A model generated the notes under the pieces. The model was given only the letters and a program-made list of their open reading frames with translations. It had not been told where the DNA came from and ran no database searches. From Fermentibacter sp963718745 [NCBI: Candidatus Fermentibacterota bacterium] (GTDB lineage Bacteria; Fermentibacterota; Fermentibacteria; Fermentibacterales), in the NCBI GenBank assembly GCA_963718745.1, contig OY970370.1, positions 124,001-188,000 on the forward strand: a stretch of DNA of 64,000 nt, given 5' to 3'. Below are positions 7,823 through 16,378 of this stretch, in pieces. Made by a program: the position numbers and the translations under genes. Each line of letters begins with the position of its first letter. The first letter of the stretch is position 1.

Positions 7823-8509
7823 ATGACTGCCCTCTTCTCTCTCACTCTCACGATCCTGCTCGCAGCTCTAGTTTCCGGACAGGTCCGCCTCGACAGACCG
7901 CTGTACGTCGGGGGGACCGATGATCAGCTGCAGTATGACGACGGCTCCGCCAACTGGCTGACCTGGAGCGGGCTGTACAGGGGCACCTGGTTCAACACAG
8001 ACGACTTCTACGGGTATCCGTGCTCTTTCGAGGCCGACAACACCGAGTTCTGGTTCTACCACCACTTGACCTATTCCTGGGACACGACCTCCTTCTATGC
8101 CGAGCTCTACAACGGCGACGTCTCAGGTCCAGTGACTCAACTCGACCAGACCTCCGTGACCGCCATCCACTTCTCCGCGGCTTATGCCAACTACTCCACT
8201 CCCATAGTCTGCGATGACCAGTTCTGGGTCCTGGTCAACACAGAGATGTCGGTGGGAGGCTGGCCGGCACTGCTGGGAGACAACTCGCCCCAGGCAGAGG
8301 ACCACAGCTTCTACAGCGATGATTTCATGGTATGGATCCCATGGGTGCCATCCACCACGGGACTCGGCAGAACGACATGGGGCGAAGTGAAGACTCTCTT
8401 CGACACCTGCCGATATCGCTCGACTCCCGGCTGCTGCGACTATTTCATCAGGACCTCCTCAAGTTACCCGGCAGTACCCGGATGGCTGGGACGGCCGGAT
8501 AACAGATGA
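7823..8509 (+). CDS. Secreted protein of unknown function
   Basis: A 228-residue exported protein. The signal peptide MTALFSLTLTILLAALVSGQ is followed by a beta-rich, aromatic-rich domain with the motifs YDDGSANWLTWSGLYRGTWFN, DNTEFWFYHHLTYSWDTTSFYAEL and DDQFWVLVNTEM. The layout (opening 'YDDGSAN', a low-charge beta domain, then 'FWV.V') recalls the beta domains found inside larger sorting-domain proteins of this lineage, for example the one at 2918-5626 (IYDDGEWDSYYWVGTQDDD). There is no C-terminal sorting tail. GGAGGT (7812-7817) is 5 nt before the ATG at 7823 and only 2 nt before the ATG at 7820, so 7823 was chosen. Confidence 0.65.
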   Translation: MTALFSLTLTILLAALVSGQVRLDRPLYVGGTDDQLQYDDGSANWLTWSGLYRGTWFNTDDFYGYPCSFEADNTEFWFYHHLTYSWDTTSFYAELYNGDVSGPVTQLDQTSVTAIHFSAAYANYSTPIVCDDQFWVLVNTEMSVGGWPALLGDNSPQAEDHSFYSDDFMVWIPWVPSTTGLGRTTWGEVKTLFDTCRYRSTPGCCDYFIRTSSSYPAVPGWLGRPDNR

Positions 8510-8645
8510 CCTGAAACCCCCGAACGATCTGCCGGCGATCATCTGCTTGCTGTGACGCCCAGTGTCCTGACCGATTGACGCCCCAGGTTGCCCTGTGCAT
8601 CCTAAGTCAGCGAATGGCTATCGATTCTCACGCCGGGAGGGTTCC

Positions 8646-10487
8646 ATGAAGCTGATCCTTTCCTTGGCATTTCTGATGACATCGATGTCTCTGGCGGACT
8701 CGGCTTCTCAGACCGACTGGTCCGGCGGGCCGGGCACGCCTGGCCCCGTCAGCGTCTGGGGCTCCGATTTCGGAAGCGACAGCGGCATGAACTGCTTCTC
8801 GAGTCCGGGAGAGGCAGCCCTCCATTGCGGGTCGATCGATCCTGTCGAGCATCTCATCACGTCGTTCTATGACTTCCCCTACAGCGTGTTCCCCTCCGAT
8901 ATCGACGGGGACGGAGATGTCGATCTTCTCACGACATCCTGGAGTGACCAGGTGACCTTCTGGGAGAACCATGACGGTTCCGGCACCTCCTGGGTCTCGC
9001 ATCAGATCGACGGATCCATCGATGCCCCCGTATGCGTAGTCGCCGGCGACATCGACGGTGATGGAGACATGGATGCGGCTGCGGCAGGATGGTCGTACGG
9101 CGAGATCGTATGGTACGAAAACATGAACGGCCTGGGCACCTCCTGGACAAAGAAGACAATCGACCAGGCGAGCGGGCAGATAACCAACATTTCCATGGCT
9201 ATCGCGGATTTCGATGGCGACGGTTCTTTCGATGTCGTGGCGAGTTCGGACTGGACCGACCAGGTTTATGTCTGGCTGAATACCGGCGGGCTCGGTGAGA
9301 CGTGGGAAGAACACCTCGTAGAAGACGAGCTCCTGGGGGTCTCCTCCGTCTCCGTCGCAGACATCGATGGCGATGGATCGATCGATGTGCAGGCCGGCGG
9401 GGCGAATCCAGGCAGGGTCTGCTGGTACGAGAACCAGGGCGGATCCGGAGCTGTCTGGGTGGAACACCAGATAGACAACAACTTCTATGAATGCGAGGGC
9501 CTGGCAGCCGGTGACATAGATAATGACGGTGATCAGGATCTCTTCGGCGCCTCTTTGCTGACCTCTGACCTGACCTGGTGGGAGAACCTCGGCTCGGGTA
9601 GCTCCTGGACCGAGCATGTCGTGGATCCGAACTTCCTTGGCGGGCGGGCGGTCTGGCTGGCCGACATGGACGACGATCAGGATCTGGATCTGTTGGCGGC
9701 CAGCAGCCACAACACGACCCTAACCGGCAAGATCTGCTGGTGGCAGAATCTGGACGGTCGCGGGACCGCCACACAGATCCACAGCATATCCGACACATTC
9801 GGAAGGGTGTATTGCGTCACCGCTGCCGATCTTGACGGCGATGCCTGCGCCGAGGCGGCGGCCGGTTCCATTACGACCGATCATTTGGCGACCTGGGACG
9901 CTTCCGGTCCTTCGGACAACGGCTGGCTGGAATCGAGCATCCTGTACCTGGACTGCGATCCGGAGTGGGGAAGCATCACCTGGACGGCGGAAACTCCCCC
10001 GGGGGCATCGCTCGCATTCCAGGTCCGCGCATCTGACGACTTCACCCAGATGGGAACATGGTCGAGCTCCCTGACGGCTCCCTGCTCCCTGGACGGAGTT
10101 CTTGCCGACGATCTGAGCTACCTGCAGTACCGGGCGCTGATCGCGGCTGCCGAGCCCTCCGCAGGCCCGGTGCTCGAGGATGTGACCATCTCCTGGAACA
10201 CTCTCGGGACCGGAGGGGGGAATCCCCCGGACTTGTTCGAGATGCACCTGGCATCGCAGAACCCCGTCAGGGGAGAGGCGGCAGTCGAGTTCGGCCTGCC
10301 CGAAGCCGGGATGGTCGATCTGTCCGTGTTCGACGTGGCGGGCAGGCTGATGACGCGGTCTGTCCCGACGGAGTATCAGGCGGGATGGCATTCGGCCGTG
10401 CTCGGCCAATATCGACCGGGCGTCTATTTCGTGAGGGCGCGGGCAGGGGAGTCAGAGGCGGTAGAGCGCTTCGTGGTCGTAGAGTAG
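8646..10487 (+). CDS. Secreted FG-GAP/VCBS-repeat protein with C-terminal sorting domain
   Basis: A 613-residue exported protein with signal peptide MKLILSLAFLMTSMSLADSAS. About six tandem FG-GAP/VCBS repeats of roughly 50 residues follow (about 70-400), each with a calcium-binding-type loop such as DIDGDGDVDLLT, DFDGDGSFDVVA, DIDNDGDQDLFG or DMDDDQDLDLLA and a following WWENL/WYENQ strand. They should close into an integrin-alpha-like propeller. A further beta domain precedes a FlgD/T9SS-like tail (ASQNPVRGEAAVEFGLPEAG ... VFDVAGR ... RPGVYFVRARAG). GGGAGG lies 5 nt before the chosen ATG at 8646. Probably surface-attached; ligand unknown. Confidence 0.8.
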   Translation: MKLILSLAFLMTSMSLADSASQTDWSGGPGTPGPVSVWGSDFGSDSGMNCFSSPGEAALHCGSIDPVEHLITSFYDFPYSVFPSDIDGDGDVDLLTTSWSDQVTFWENHDGSGTSWVSHQIDGSIDAPVCVVAGDIDGDGDMDAAAAGWSYGEIVWYENMNGLGTSWTKKTIDQASGQITNISMAIADFDGDGSFDVVASSDWTDQVYVWLNTGGLGETWEEHLVEDELLGVSSVSVADIDGDGSIDVQAGGANPGRVCWYENQGGSGAVWVEHQIDNNFYECEGLAAGDIDNDGDQDLFGASLLTSDLTWWENLGSGSSWTEHVVDPNFLGGRAVWLADMDDDQDLDLLAASSHNTTLTGKICWWQNLDGRGTATQIHSISDTFGRVYCVTAADLDGDACAEAAAGSITTDHLATWDASGPSDNGWLESSILYLDCDPEWGSITWTAETPPGASLAFQVRASDDFTQMGTWSSSLTAPCSLDGVLADDLSYLQYRALIAAAEPSAGPVLEDVTISWNTLGTGGGNPPDLFEMHLASQNPVRGEAAVEFGLPEAGMVDLSVFDVAGRLMTRSVPTEYQAGWHSAVLGQYRPGVYFVRARAGESEAVERFVVVE

Positions 10488-10733
10488 ACAAGGACGGTGG
10501 ACCTCTCAGTTCAGAACAGCGCCGAGAACAGGGAACAGAACGAAAGATCGCGATCCGGAAGGATGGCGACTTTCCATTTCTTTCTCAGAAGGTCTGCACA
10601 ACACGATCGAGCTGATGGAAGAGAGAAGGCTCGGTTGCGCCGAAGACTGCCTTTCCTGTGCCGACAATGGTGGGTGGCTCCCTTATTGACCATGGCGGAG
10701 GGGGCCCGTATTTTCACGGCCAGATGGCAAAAA

Positions 10734-12113
10734 ATGCTGAGAGAATCGGGTTCTTCCACCTTTCGGTTCTCGGGGAAGATAGCCTTGCGTTCATACAGGA
10801 TCCTCCTGTGCCTGGTCTGCCTCTTCGCCCTGTCATGCAACCGTGGCGCTGCTGCGCATACAAACATCCTCCTCGTCATCATCGATACCACGAGGGCTGA
10901 TCATCTCAGCTGCTACGGCTATGCGCGCATGACCTCTCCCTGCATCGACAGCCTCGCCGCTACCGGGACGAGATGGGTCCGTGCGCAGGCACAGAGTCCC
11001 TGGACGCTTCCCGCGATTGCGTCGATGATGACCGGGATGAGCGACCGGGCCCACCGCGCCGGAATGTGGGACGGCGTATTCTACGGCATCGATCCCATGC
11101 TGCCTTATCTGCCGCATCTCATGGACCGCGGCGGATTCGAGACCGCGGCCTTCTTCAACGTGGTGTTCCTGGACGCGAGTTTCGGTTTCAACAGGGGCTT
11201 CGAGCATTTCGACTGCGAAGGTTCCGTGGAGGTTACCACGATCCGGGATGCAGCGGCCACGACGGACAGCGTCCTGTCATGGCTCGACTCCCGGCGGGAC
11301 AGTGACAAGCCCTTCTTTGCGGCAGTCCACTTCTACGATCCCCATCTGACATACGATCCCCCCCTCGAATACGCCGCGATGTTTGCAGATACGGCATATG
11401 GAGGCGCTTTCGGCCCCGCCTGGGGTACGAAGACGGATGTCGCTGCGGTGAACGAAGGCGGGGTTGCGTTCACCCCGGATGATCTGTCCAACCTCACCGA
11501 CCTCTATGATGGAGAGATCGCCTATGTCGACAGCCAGATCGGCAGGCTCCTGGCGGGAATGAGGACGAGGGGCATGTCCGGCAATACTCTGGTCGTGCTT
11601 GTTGCAGATCACGGGGAGGAGTTCCTGGAGCATGGCGGGCTCGGTCACGGTCACACTCTCTATCAGGAGCTGCTGTCCATCCCTCTGATAATGTCCGGGC
11701 CCGGTGTGCCGGAAGGCTCGGTCGACAGCTCGCTGGTGGGCCAGATCGACATCGCCCCCACGATTCTCGCCTATTCAGGCATGGAGAGACCCGTGGAAAT
11801 GGAGGGCGTGGACATCCTGTCGTCGTTCCCGGATGACCGCATCCTCCCTTCGAGCCTCCTGATGACGACAGGAGGAAGGGTGACGGTGCGGAGGCTCGAT
11901 CAGAAACTCCATTGGAGGCAGGCTTCGGACGCTTCCATTCAGTTCGATCTTCTGCTCGATCCGGGCGAGACAAGCCCTCTCCCGGCGGTAGACAGCACAT
12001 TGCATGACGAGGCTGCGTACTTCTGGGCTACCCCCGCGACGGGCCATCCGGCTCCGGTGGACCTTGCCGAGGCAGCCGAGAACGCCCTCAGGAACCTCGG
12101 GTATATCCGCTAG
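10734..12113 (+). CDS. Sulfatase-fold (alkaline phosphatase superfamily) lipoprotein
   Basis: A protein of about 459 residues. An N-terminal hydrophobic helix ends in a lipobox-like FALSC (C35), so it is probably a lipoprotein. The catalytic domain matches the sulfatase family: NILLVIIDTTRADHLSCYGY (metal Asp51), SPWTLPAIASMMTG, later ADHGEEFLEHGGLGHGHTLYQELLSIPLI and the C-terminal LLDPGETSPL. The nucleophile region reads SPWTLPA rather than C/S-x-P-S-R, so a formylglycine nucleophile is unlikely; a Thr or Ser nucleophile, as in phosphotransferases or phosphatases of the superfamily, is more plausible. The start is uncertain: ATG 10734 or TTG 10785 (GGGGAAG upstream, better signal-peptide length). 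The 246 bp before it hold nothing recognisable. Confidence 0.75.
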   Translation: MLRESGSSTFRFSGKIALRSYRILLCLVCLFALSCNRGAAAHTNILLVIIDTTRADHLSCYGYARMTSPCIDSLAATGTRWVRAQAQSPWTLPAIASMMTGMSDRAHRAGMWDGVFYGIDPMLPYLPHLMDRGGFETAAFFNVVFLDASFGFNRGFEHFDCEGSVEVTTIRDAAATTDSVLSWLDSRRDSDKPFFAAVHFYDPHLTYDPPLEYAAMFADTAYGGAFGPAWGTKTDVAAVNEGGVAFTPDDLSNLTDLYDGEIAYVDSQIGRLLAGMRTRGMSGNTLVVLVADHGEEFLEHGGLGHGHTLYQELLSIPLIMSGPGVPEGSVDSSLVGQIDIAPTILAYSGMERPVEMEGVDILSSFPDDRILPSSLLMTTGGRVTVRRLDQKLHWRQASDASIQFDLLLDPGETSPLPAVDSTLHDEAAYFWATPATGHPAPVDLAEAAENALRNLGYIR

Positions 12114-12284
12114 CCTCGCCTTTGCCCGGCCTGCAGCCAGGTGTTCCATAACGGACTCGGACCAACCCGGAAGCCTTCCACTCTGGTCGCCTCGCCTTGT
12201 TTCGCCCTGCATCCAGGGCACGGGGCTTGCACATCTCGCCGACTTTGCAGAGAATTGCGCTGTCACGCTGAAAGGGAGGCCGCA

Positions 12285-13715
12285 CTGAGGATTCTGTTCC
12301 TTATCCATGACGTCATCACGATTCCGCTCGGAATCACCTACCTTGCCTCGATCATCCGCAGGAGCGGGCACGAATCCGTCGCATTCACCATCCGCGACCC
12401 CGAGCTCGAGCGCAGAGTCGTTGACTGGAAACCCGACCTCATTGCGTTCGGGTGCACCACGGGCTTCCACAGGCAGTATTTCACAGTTGCGGAGAAGCTG
12501 AAGGGGAAGCTCGGGCACATCCCGATCGTTATCGGAGGCGCGCACGCCACCTTCTTCCCGGAGGACTTCGATCACAGCCCGTTCCTCGACTACCTCGTAG
12601 CCGGTGAAGCGGACGCGGCGTTCCCCCAGCTGCTCCAGGCCCTCGAAGGCACGAGGCCGTTTGCCGAGGTGGGCAACCTGAGGTACAGGAAGGATGGGGA
12701 AATCCTCCAGAACCCTCTTCTTCCCCTCGTCGAGGACCTCGACTCGATCCCGTTCCCACGGAGGGATCTTCTCGCGGGCTACAGGCAGTCCACAGCCGGC
12801 AAGGCCGCCTTCTGCATCACGGGGCGAGGCTGCCCGTACAGCTGCACCTACTGCTTCAACCACAGCCTGAAGAAGCTCTACGCGGGACTGGGACCCTACA
12901 TACGCCGGCGCAGCGTCGGAAACGTGATCGAGGAGCTTGTCGAGCTGCGCGACTCTTCGCCCGGGCTGCAGATGATAGTCTTCCAGGACGACACTTTCGT
13001 GCTCGGGCACGACTGGGTCAGGGAGTTCTGCGCAAGATACCCGCTCGAGGTAGGGCTGCCGTTCCACTGCCATGTCAGGGCGAACCATGTCACGCCCGAG
13101 ATTGCCCGGGTCATCGCGAAGGCCGGGTGTCTGAGCGTGAAGATGGCCGTGGAGACTGCGGACGACAGGGCCAGGAACGAGATACTCGGCAGGAGCATGG
13201 ACCTGGAGACGATAAGCAGCGCATGCAGGTCCCTGAAGGATGCCGGCATCAAGTTCGTGACCCAGAACATCCTCTGCATCCCGACGTGCACATACGAAAC
13301 CGATGTGCGCACTCTCGAGTTCAATGCCCGGGTCCGGCCCGACTTCACATTCGCCACCCTGCTCCAGCCGTATCCAGGAACTGAAATAGCCAGATTCTGC
13401 GAGGAGAACGGTTTCCTGGACAGGTCCAGCCAGGCGCCGGACACTCCCGACTCTTTCTTCCATGCGAGTGTCCTCGATCTCCCGGACCGGAAGAGGAGGG
13501 AGAGGCTGAGGGCTCTTTTCGCGCTCTCCGTGGAGTTCCCGCCGCTGCGGTGGTGCACGGGGTTCCTCACCCGCCTGCCGCTGGGAGGGCTCTACTCCTT
13601 CATGGACAAGATATGGAAGGGCTACTGCATCAAGCAGAGGATCTTCCCGTACAGGCTCACCCTCGGAGAGTACTTCCGGGACGTAGTCTCCTACTTCCGC
13701 AGCAACTACTACTAG
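12285..13715 (+). CDS. B12-binding-type radical SAM enzyme, apparent CTG start
   Basis: A 476-residue protein. An N-terminal Rossmann-like cobalamin-binding-type domain (1-150; MRILFLIHD, LIAFGCTTGFH, IVIGGAHATFFPE, YLVAGEAD) is followed by a radical SAM core with C183, C187 and C190 (GRGCPYSCTYC), the KMAVET strand and a C-terminal helical extension. The base-off B12 motif D-x-H-x-x-G is not seen, so cobalamin may bind base-off without a protein His or not at all. AAAGGGAGG (12271-12279) sits 5 nt before CTG 12285, where the conserved sequence begins; no ATG/GTG/TTG lies nearby in frame. The family acts on hopanoids, lipids, peptides and tetrapyrroles; the neighbouring glycosyltransferase does not fix a substrate. 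Confidence 0.78.
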   Translation: MRILFLIHDVITIPLGITYLASIIRRSGHESVAFTIRDPELERRVVDWKPDLIAFGCTTGFHRQYFTVAEKLKGKLGHIPIVIGGAHATFFPEDFDHSPFLDYLVAGEADAAFPQLLQALEGTRPFAEVGNLRYRKDGEILQNPLLPLVEDLDSIPFPRRDLLAGYRQSTAGKAAFCITGRGCPYSCTYCFNHSLKKLYAGLGPYIRRRSVGNVIEELVELRDSSPGLQMIVFQDDTFVLGHDWVREFCARYPLEVGLPFHCHVRANHVTPEIARVIAKAGCLSVKMAVETADDRARNEILGRSMDLETISSACRSLKDAGIKFVTQNILCIPTCTYETDVRTLEFNARVRPDFTFATLLQPYPGTEIARFCEENGFLDRSSQAPDTPDSFFHASVLDLPDRKRRERLRALFALSVEFPPLRWCTGFLTRLPLGGLYSFMDKIWKGYCIKQRIFPYRLTLGEYFRDVVSYFRSNYY

Positions 13716-13813
13716 AACAGCCGGTCGCTACCGCGCGCCGCACGGATGCCTTCCTGCGCACGCACCGGGCGTCGTTCGATCCCGCGGGATGCCGGATCGC
13801 CCGGGGAGCATCG

Positions 13814-14444
13814 TCACGGAATGGTGCAGAAGCATTTGATGGCCGGCCAGGAGAGCGCTGAAAGGCCGGCTCCATACTCGATCATCAGCATGGAGGAGAC
13901 ATCGTCGAGCTGCCCTGCCTCCGAGTCGGGGTCGTCCGCGGAGAGCGTACGGTATTCGTCGGTGTACCAGCGGTAGGTGAACAGGTACGTATCCTCGTAG
14001 TACCCGTCCCGCCGGAGTTCCAGCAGGAGATTACCCGTTCCGGGGTATTCGAATGGCCGATCCAGGTCGAGAGTCACCCATTCACCGGGCTCCCCCTCGA
14101 GGTAGAGGCTGTCGCGTGAGAAGACGAGCTCCCTGGTCCCGGCAAGATAGTTCTGGTCGAATACCGGGGTCAGATCATCGAGCCCGCAGAGCCCCATGTG
14201 CAAGAGTCACGTCCCTGTAGACTCCCCAGTCGTCTCCCTCGCCGGTCCTCATCCAGGAAACCGCCGTGATCGTCATCGACCCTCCCAGCTCCTCCTCCAG
14301 CGCCATCACCTGATAGCGGATGGAGGGGTGTCAGGAGGCGCACCAGGGCGTAGTGGTGGAGGAGACGGGGCGGCCGATGACCAGGCTGCCGCCGAGGCAG
14401 ACGCCACTTACGAGCAGAGGCATTCTCGAGAAGAGTTCCATCAT
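13814..14444 (-). pseudogene. Disrupted secreted beta-sandwich protein (in-frame TGA plus frameshift)
   Basis: Three pieces join into one roughly 210-residue surface protein. From the ATG pair at 14444 the frame gives a signal-like MMELFSRMPLLVSGVCLGGS and stops at TGA 14331-14333. The same frame continues HPSIRYQVMALEEELGGSMTITAVSWMRTG ... YRDVTLA. Near 14195-14205 the homology shifts frame and continues MGLCGLDDLTPVFDQNYLAGTRELVF ... EYPGTGNLLLELRRDGYY to 13814. This is a jelly-roll-like module seen repeatedly in secreted proteins of related lineages (inference from motif order). It follows the propeller-SPOR gene by 29 bp on the same strand. Real decay or assembly error cannot be separated here. 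Confidence 0.7.
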
Positions 14445-14473
14445 CCTCCCGGACGGCTCTGATCCGTCCGCGG

Positions 14474-16012
14474 TCAGGGAAGCGGCGAGGCGGCCTCCTC
14501 CAGTGTCATAGTGACTCTCGTCGAGGATCCTCCCGCCCAGATCAGATAGGCATCGGGGCTGCAGGTTTCGATGACCTCGAGGTTTTCGACGATGCGGGGA
14601 TCGTGCGGATACACCGGCCCGAGATAGGACAACCACGCGTCGGTGCCGGACAATGACGGCCAGTCGGGGATCCAGAGAGTCCCGGCATCGATCCCGGTCT
14701 CCGACCTGAGCTCCTCCGACCGGGCCGTAGCCTCGGATTCGTCCCGGAACGCCCCGCATGCGATGACCCAGCCCAGGGGATTCAGTATCACGGGTTCGAA
14801 GAGGGTCTCCGGTATGAAGTAATCACCGTCCGGATAGTACCCGGGAACAGTGCCGTCGGCGCTGGTGCGAAGCACCCAGGCGCAGGGGATGATGCTGTCG
14901 TCCATCCTTACGCCGATGCTTCCGGCGAGGACCATGCCTCCGTCCGCGAGTGGCGAGACCGACTCGAAGCACTGGAACTCACCCCCGCCGAAACGCCGTG
15001 ACCATTCCATCTCCCCGCCTGCGTCCAGCCTGCAGAGCCCGGCCAGCGTACGACCGTCCTGCTCGGTCGTGAATCCGCATACGGTGAGGCTTCCGTCGCG
15101 CGATACGGCCATGTCCGAGACCACTCCGCGGTAATCGGTCAGTGTCCGCTGCCAGACTGGAACCCCGCTCTGATCGAGGCAGGCCGTCCACGGGGCGAGA
15201 TGCAGGCTGCCGCCCAGGAGGATCCTGTCTCCGTCCGCGATCATAGACCTGATGTTAACGTCAGGGTCGATGCAGACCTCCGGTCCGGTGCGGAGGTTCC
15301 CGGTACCGTCGATGAAAAGCAGCCTCTCGACCCAGTCCGTCTTGTCCAGGAACAGGATGACGAATCCTTCCCCGGACTCACCGACGGCCCTCACTTCGCC
15401 CTCGCCCAGGGCACTGTCCAGACGCCATTCGAGATCTCCGTCGGAATCGAAGGAACTGAAGAAAGTAGCACCGGAGCCTATGCAGTCGCTGCATGCGAGG
15501 AGGAAGGATCCATCGGCCCTGACGCGCATGGCGAGAATGGAGTAGACGCCTTCGTCGTCTCCGCCGAGCACGGTCGCCCGCTCGAAACCCCTTCCCGGAA
15601 CTATTCGCAATACTGCCGCATCGGCATCGACGCCGGTGGCCCTGGGCTCCCCGTATGCCGCCAGGAGAAGTACTCCGTCGCCGGTCGAGCCGAGCAGGCC
15701 GCCCGATTCCAGGTCCCGGGAGACAGGCAAGCCGGCTTCGCCCGCCGCCTCACGCCACAGGAACCTGCCAGCGGCGTCGAGAACGACAACCCAGGGGTCG
15801 CCGAAGGAGAACTGTGTCATGGCGATGGCCGAGACCGCGAATGTGCCGTCCTCCAGGGGCAGGATGTCCATGCCGACGACTTCAGGCCCCCAGCCTCCGA
15901 GCGCGGTGGAGAAGCAAGGGGAGGGTGAGGGCACGGGAGATTCAGACGAAGCCGGAGAAGCGAGGCCGAACAGGCCTGCGGCCGGTAGAAGCGCGATGGA
16001 TGCCTTCATCAT
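14474..16012 (-). CDS. Exported propeller-like protein with C-terminal SPOR-like domain
   Basis: A 512-residue protein with signal peptide MMKASIALLPAAGLFGLASPASS. Residues 30-400 form propeller-like repeats with alternating strands (DGTFAVSAIAMTQ, GDGVLLLAAYGE, DGSFLLACSD, GDRILLGGSLHL, DGSLTVCGFTTE, DGGMVLAGSIG), as in PQQ/delta-60-type repeats. The last ~100 residues (GWVIACGAFRDESEATARSEELRSETGIDAGTLWI ... YLSYLGPVYP-like) look like a SPOR domain, which binds denuded peptidoglycan. GGGAGG is 5 nt before the chosen ATG pair. It overlaps the upstream small membrane gene by 4 bp. A sensor or wall-binding role is inference. Confidence 0.7.
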   Translation of the reverse strand: MMKASIALLPAAGLFGLASPASSESPVPSPSPCFSTALGGWGPEVVGMDILPLEDGTFAVSAIAMTQFSFGDPWVVVLDAAGRFLWREAAGEAGLPVSRDLESGGLLGSTGDGVLLLAAYGEPRATGVDADAAVLRIVPGRGFERATVLGGDDEGVYSILAMRVRADGSFLLACSDCIGSGATFFSSFDSDGDLEWRLDSALGEGEVRAVGESGEGFVILFLDKTDWVERLLFIDGTGNLRTGPEVCIDPDVNIRSMIADGDRILLGGSLHLAPWTACLDQSGVPVWQRTLTDYRGVVSDMAVSRDGSLTVCGFTTEQDGRTLAGLCRLDAGGEMEWSRRFGGGEFQCFESVSPLADGGMVLAGSIGVRMDDSIIPCAWVLRTSADGTVPGYYPDGDYFIPETLFEPVILNPLGWVIACGAFRDESEATARSEELRSETGIDAGTLWIPDWPSLSGTDAWLSYLGPVYPHDPRIVENLEVIETCSPDAYLIWAGGSSTRVTMTLEEAASPLP

Positions 16013-16164
16013 TTCTTCCTCCCGGCCAGGTGGACGATCAGGATGATCACGACGACGAGCATGGCGAGCCTGTAGAGGGAGGCGATCGAAGCCAGGACGA
16101 GCAGGGGGGATGCCGCAATTCCGGCGAGCAGGAGCAGTAGCGATGCAAGACAGCCGCAACCCAT
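16009..16164 (-). CDS. Small membrane protein, two predicted helices
   Basis: A 51-residue protein, MGCGCLASLLLLLAGIAASP then LLVLASIASLYRLAMLVVVIILIVHLAGRKK, that is two hydrophobic helices with a basic C-terminus. The stop overlaps the start of the downstream propeller-SPOR gene (ATGA), which supports it being a real, translationally coupled gene. A longer frame opens at 16230, but the ATG at 16164 has AGGG-rich sequence upstream and a better membrane-protein start. No family recognised. Confidence 0.5.
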   Translation of the reverse strand: MGCGCLASLLLLLAGIAASPLLVLASIASLYRLAMLVVVIILIVHLAGRKK

Positions 16165-16378
16165 TTCGGACCCTGTCCCTCCGGGTGAGTCTTTCGAATA
16201 TAGGAGCCATCGGGTGGGTGTGAAGGGCATGGGGACGGACGGGAAAGGGTGGGTCAGGCGGGGTGGAGGCGCATTCCACGGTCGACCTTGCCGCTGTTGA
16301 CGTCAGCGAGCATCATTCATGGCCTGTCGGCACCCAAGGTTCCCGTGATGGCGCGGCAGATCGGAGAATGAACCGCCA

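Noticed and set aside
11775-13463. Long open frame on the minus strand opposite the sulfatase and radical SAM genes
   Set aside because: It is antisense to two well-supported genes, has no family motif and reflects GC-rich codon structure.
14331-14333. In-frame TGA as a selenocysteine codon
   Set aside because: No SECIS-like hairpin is evident after it, a frameshift follows in the same gene, and TGA is used as an ordinary stop throughout the window.
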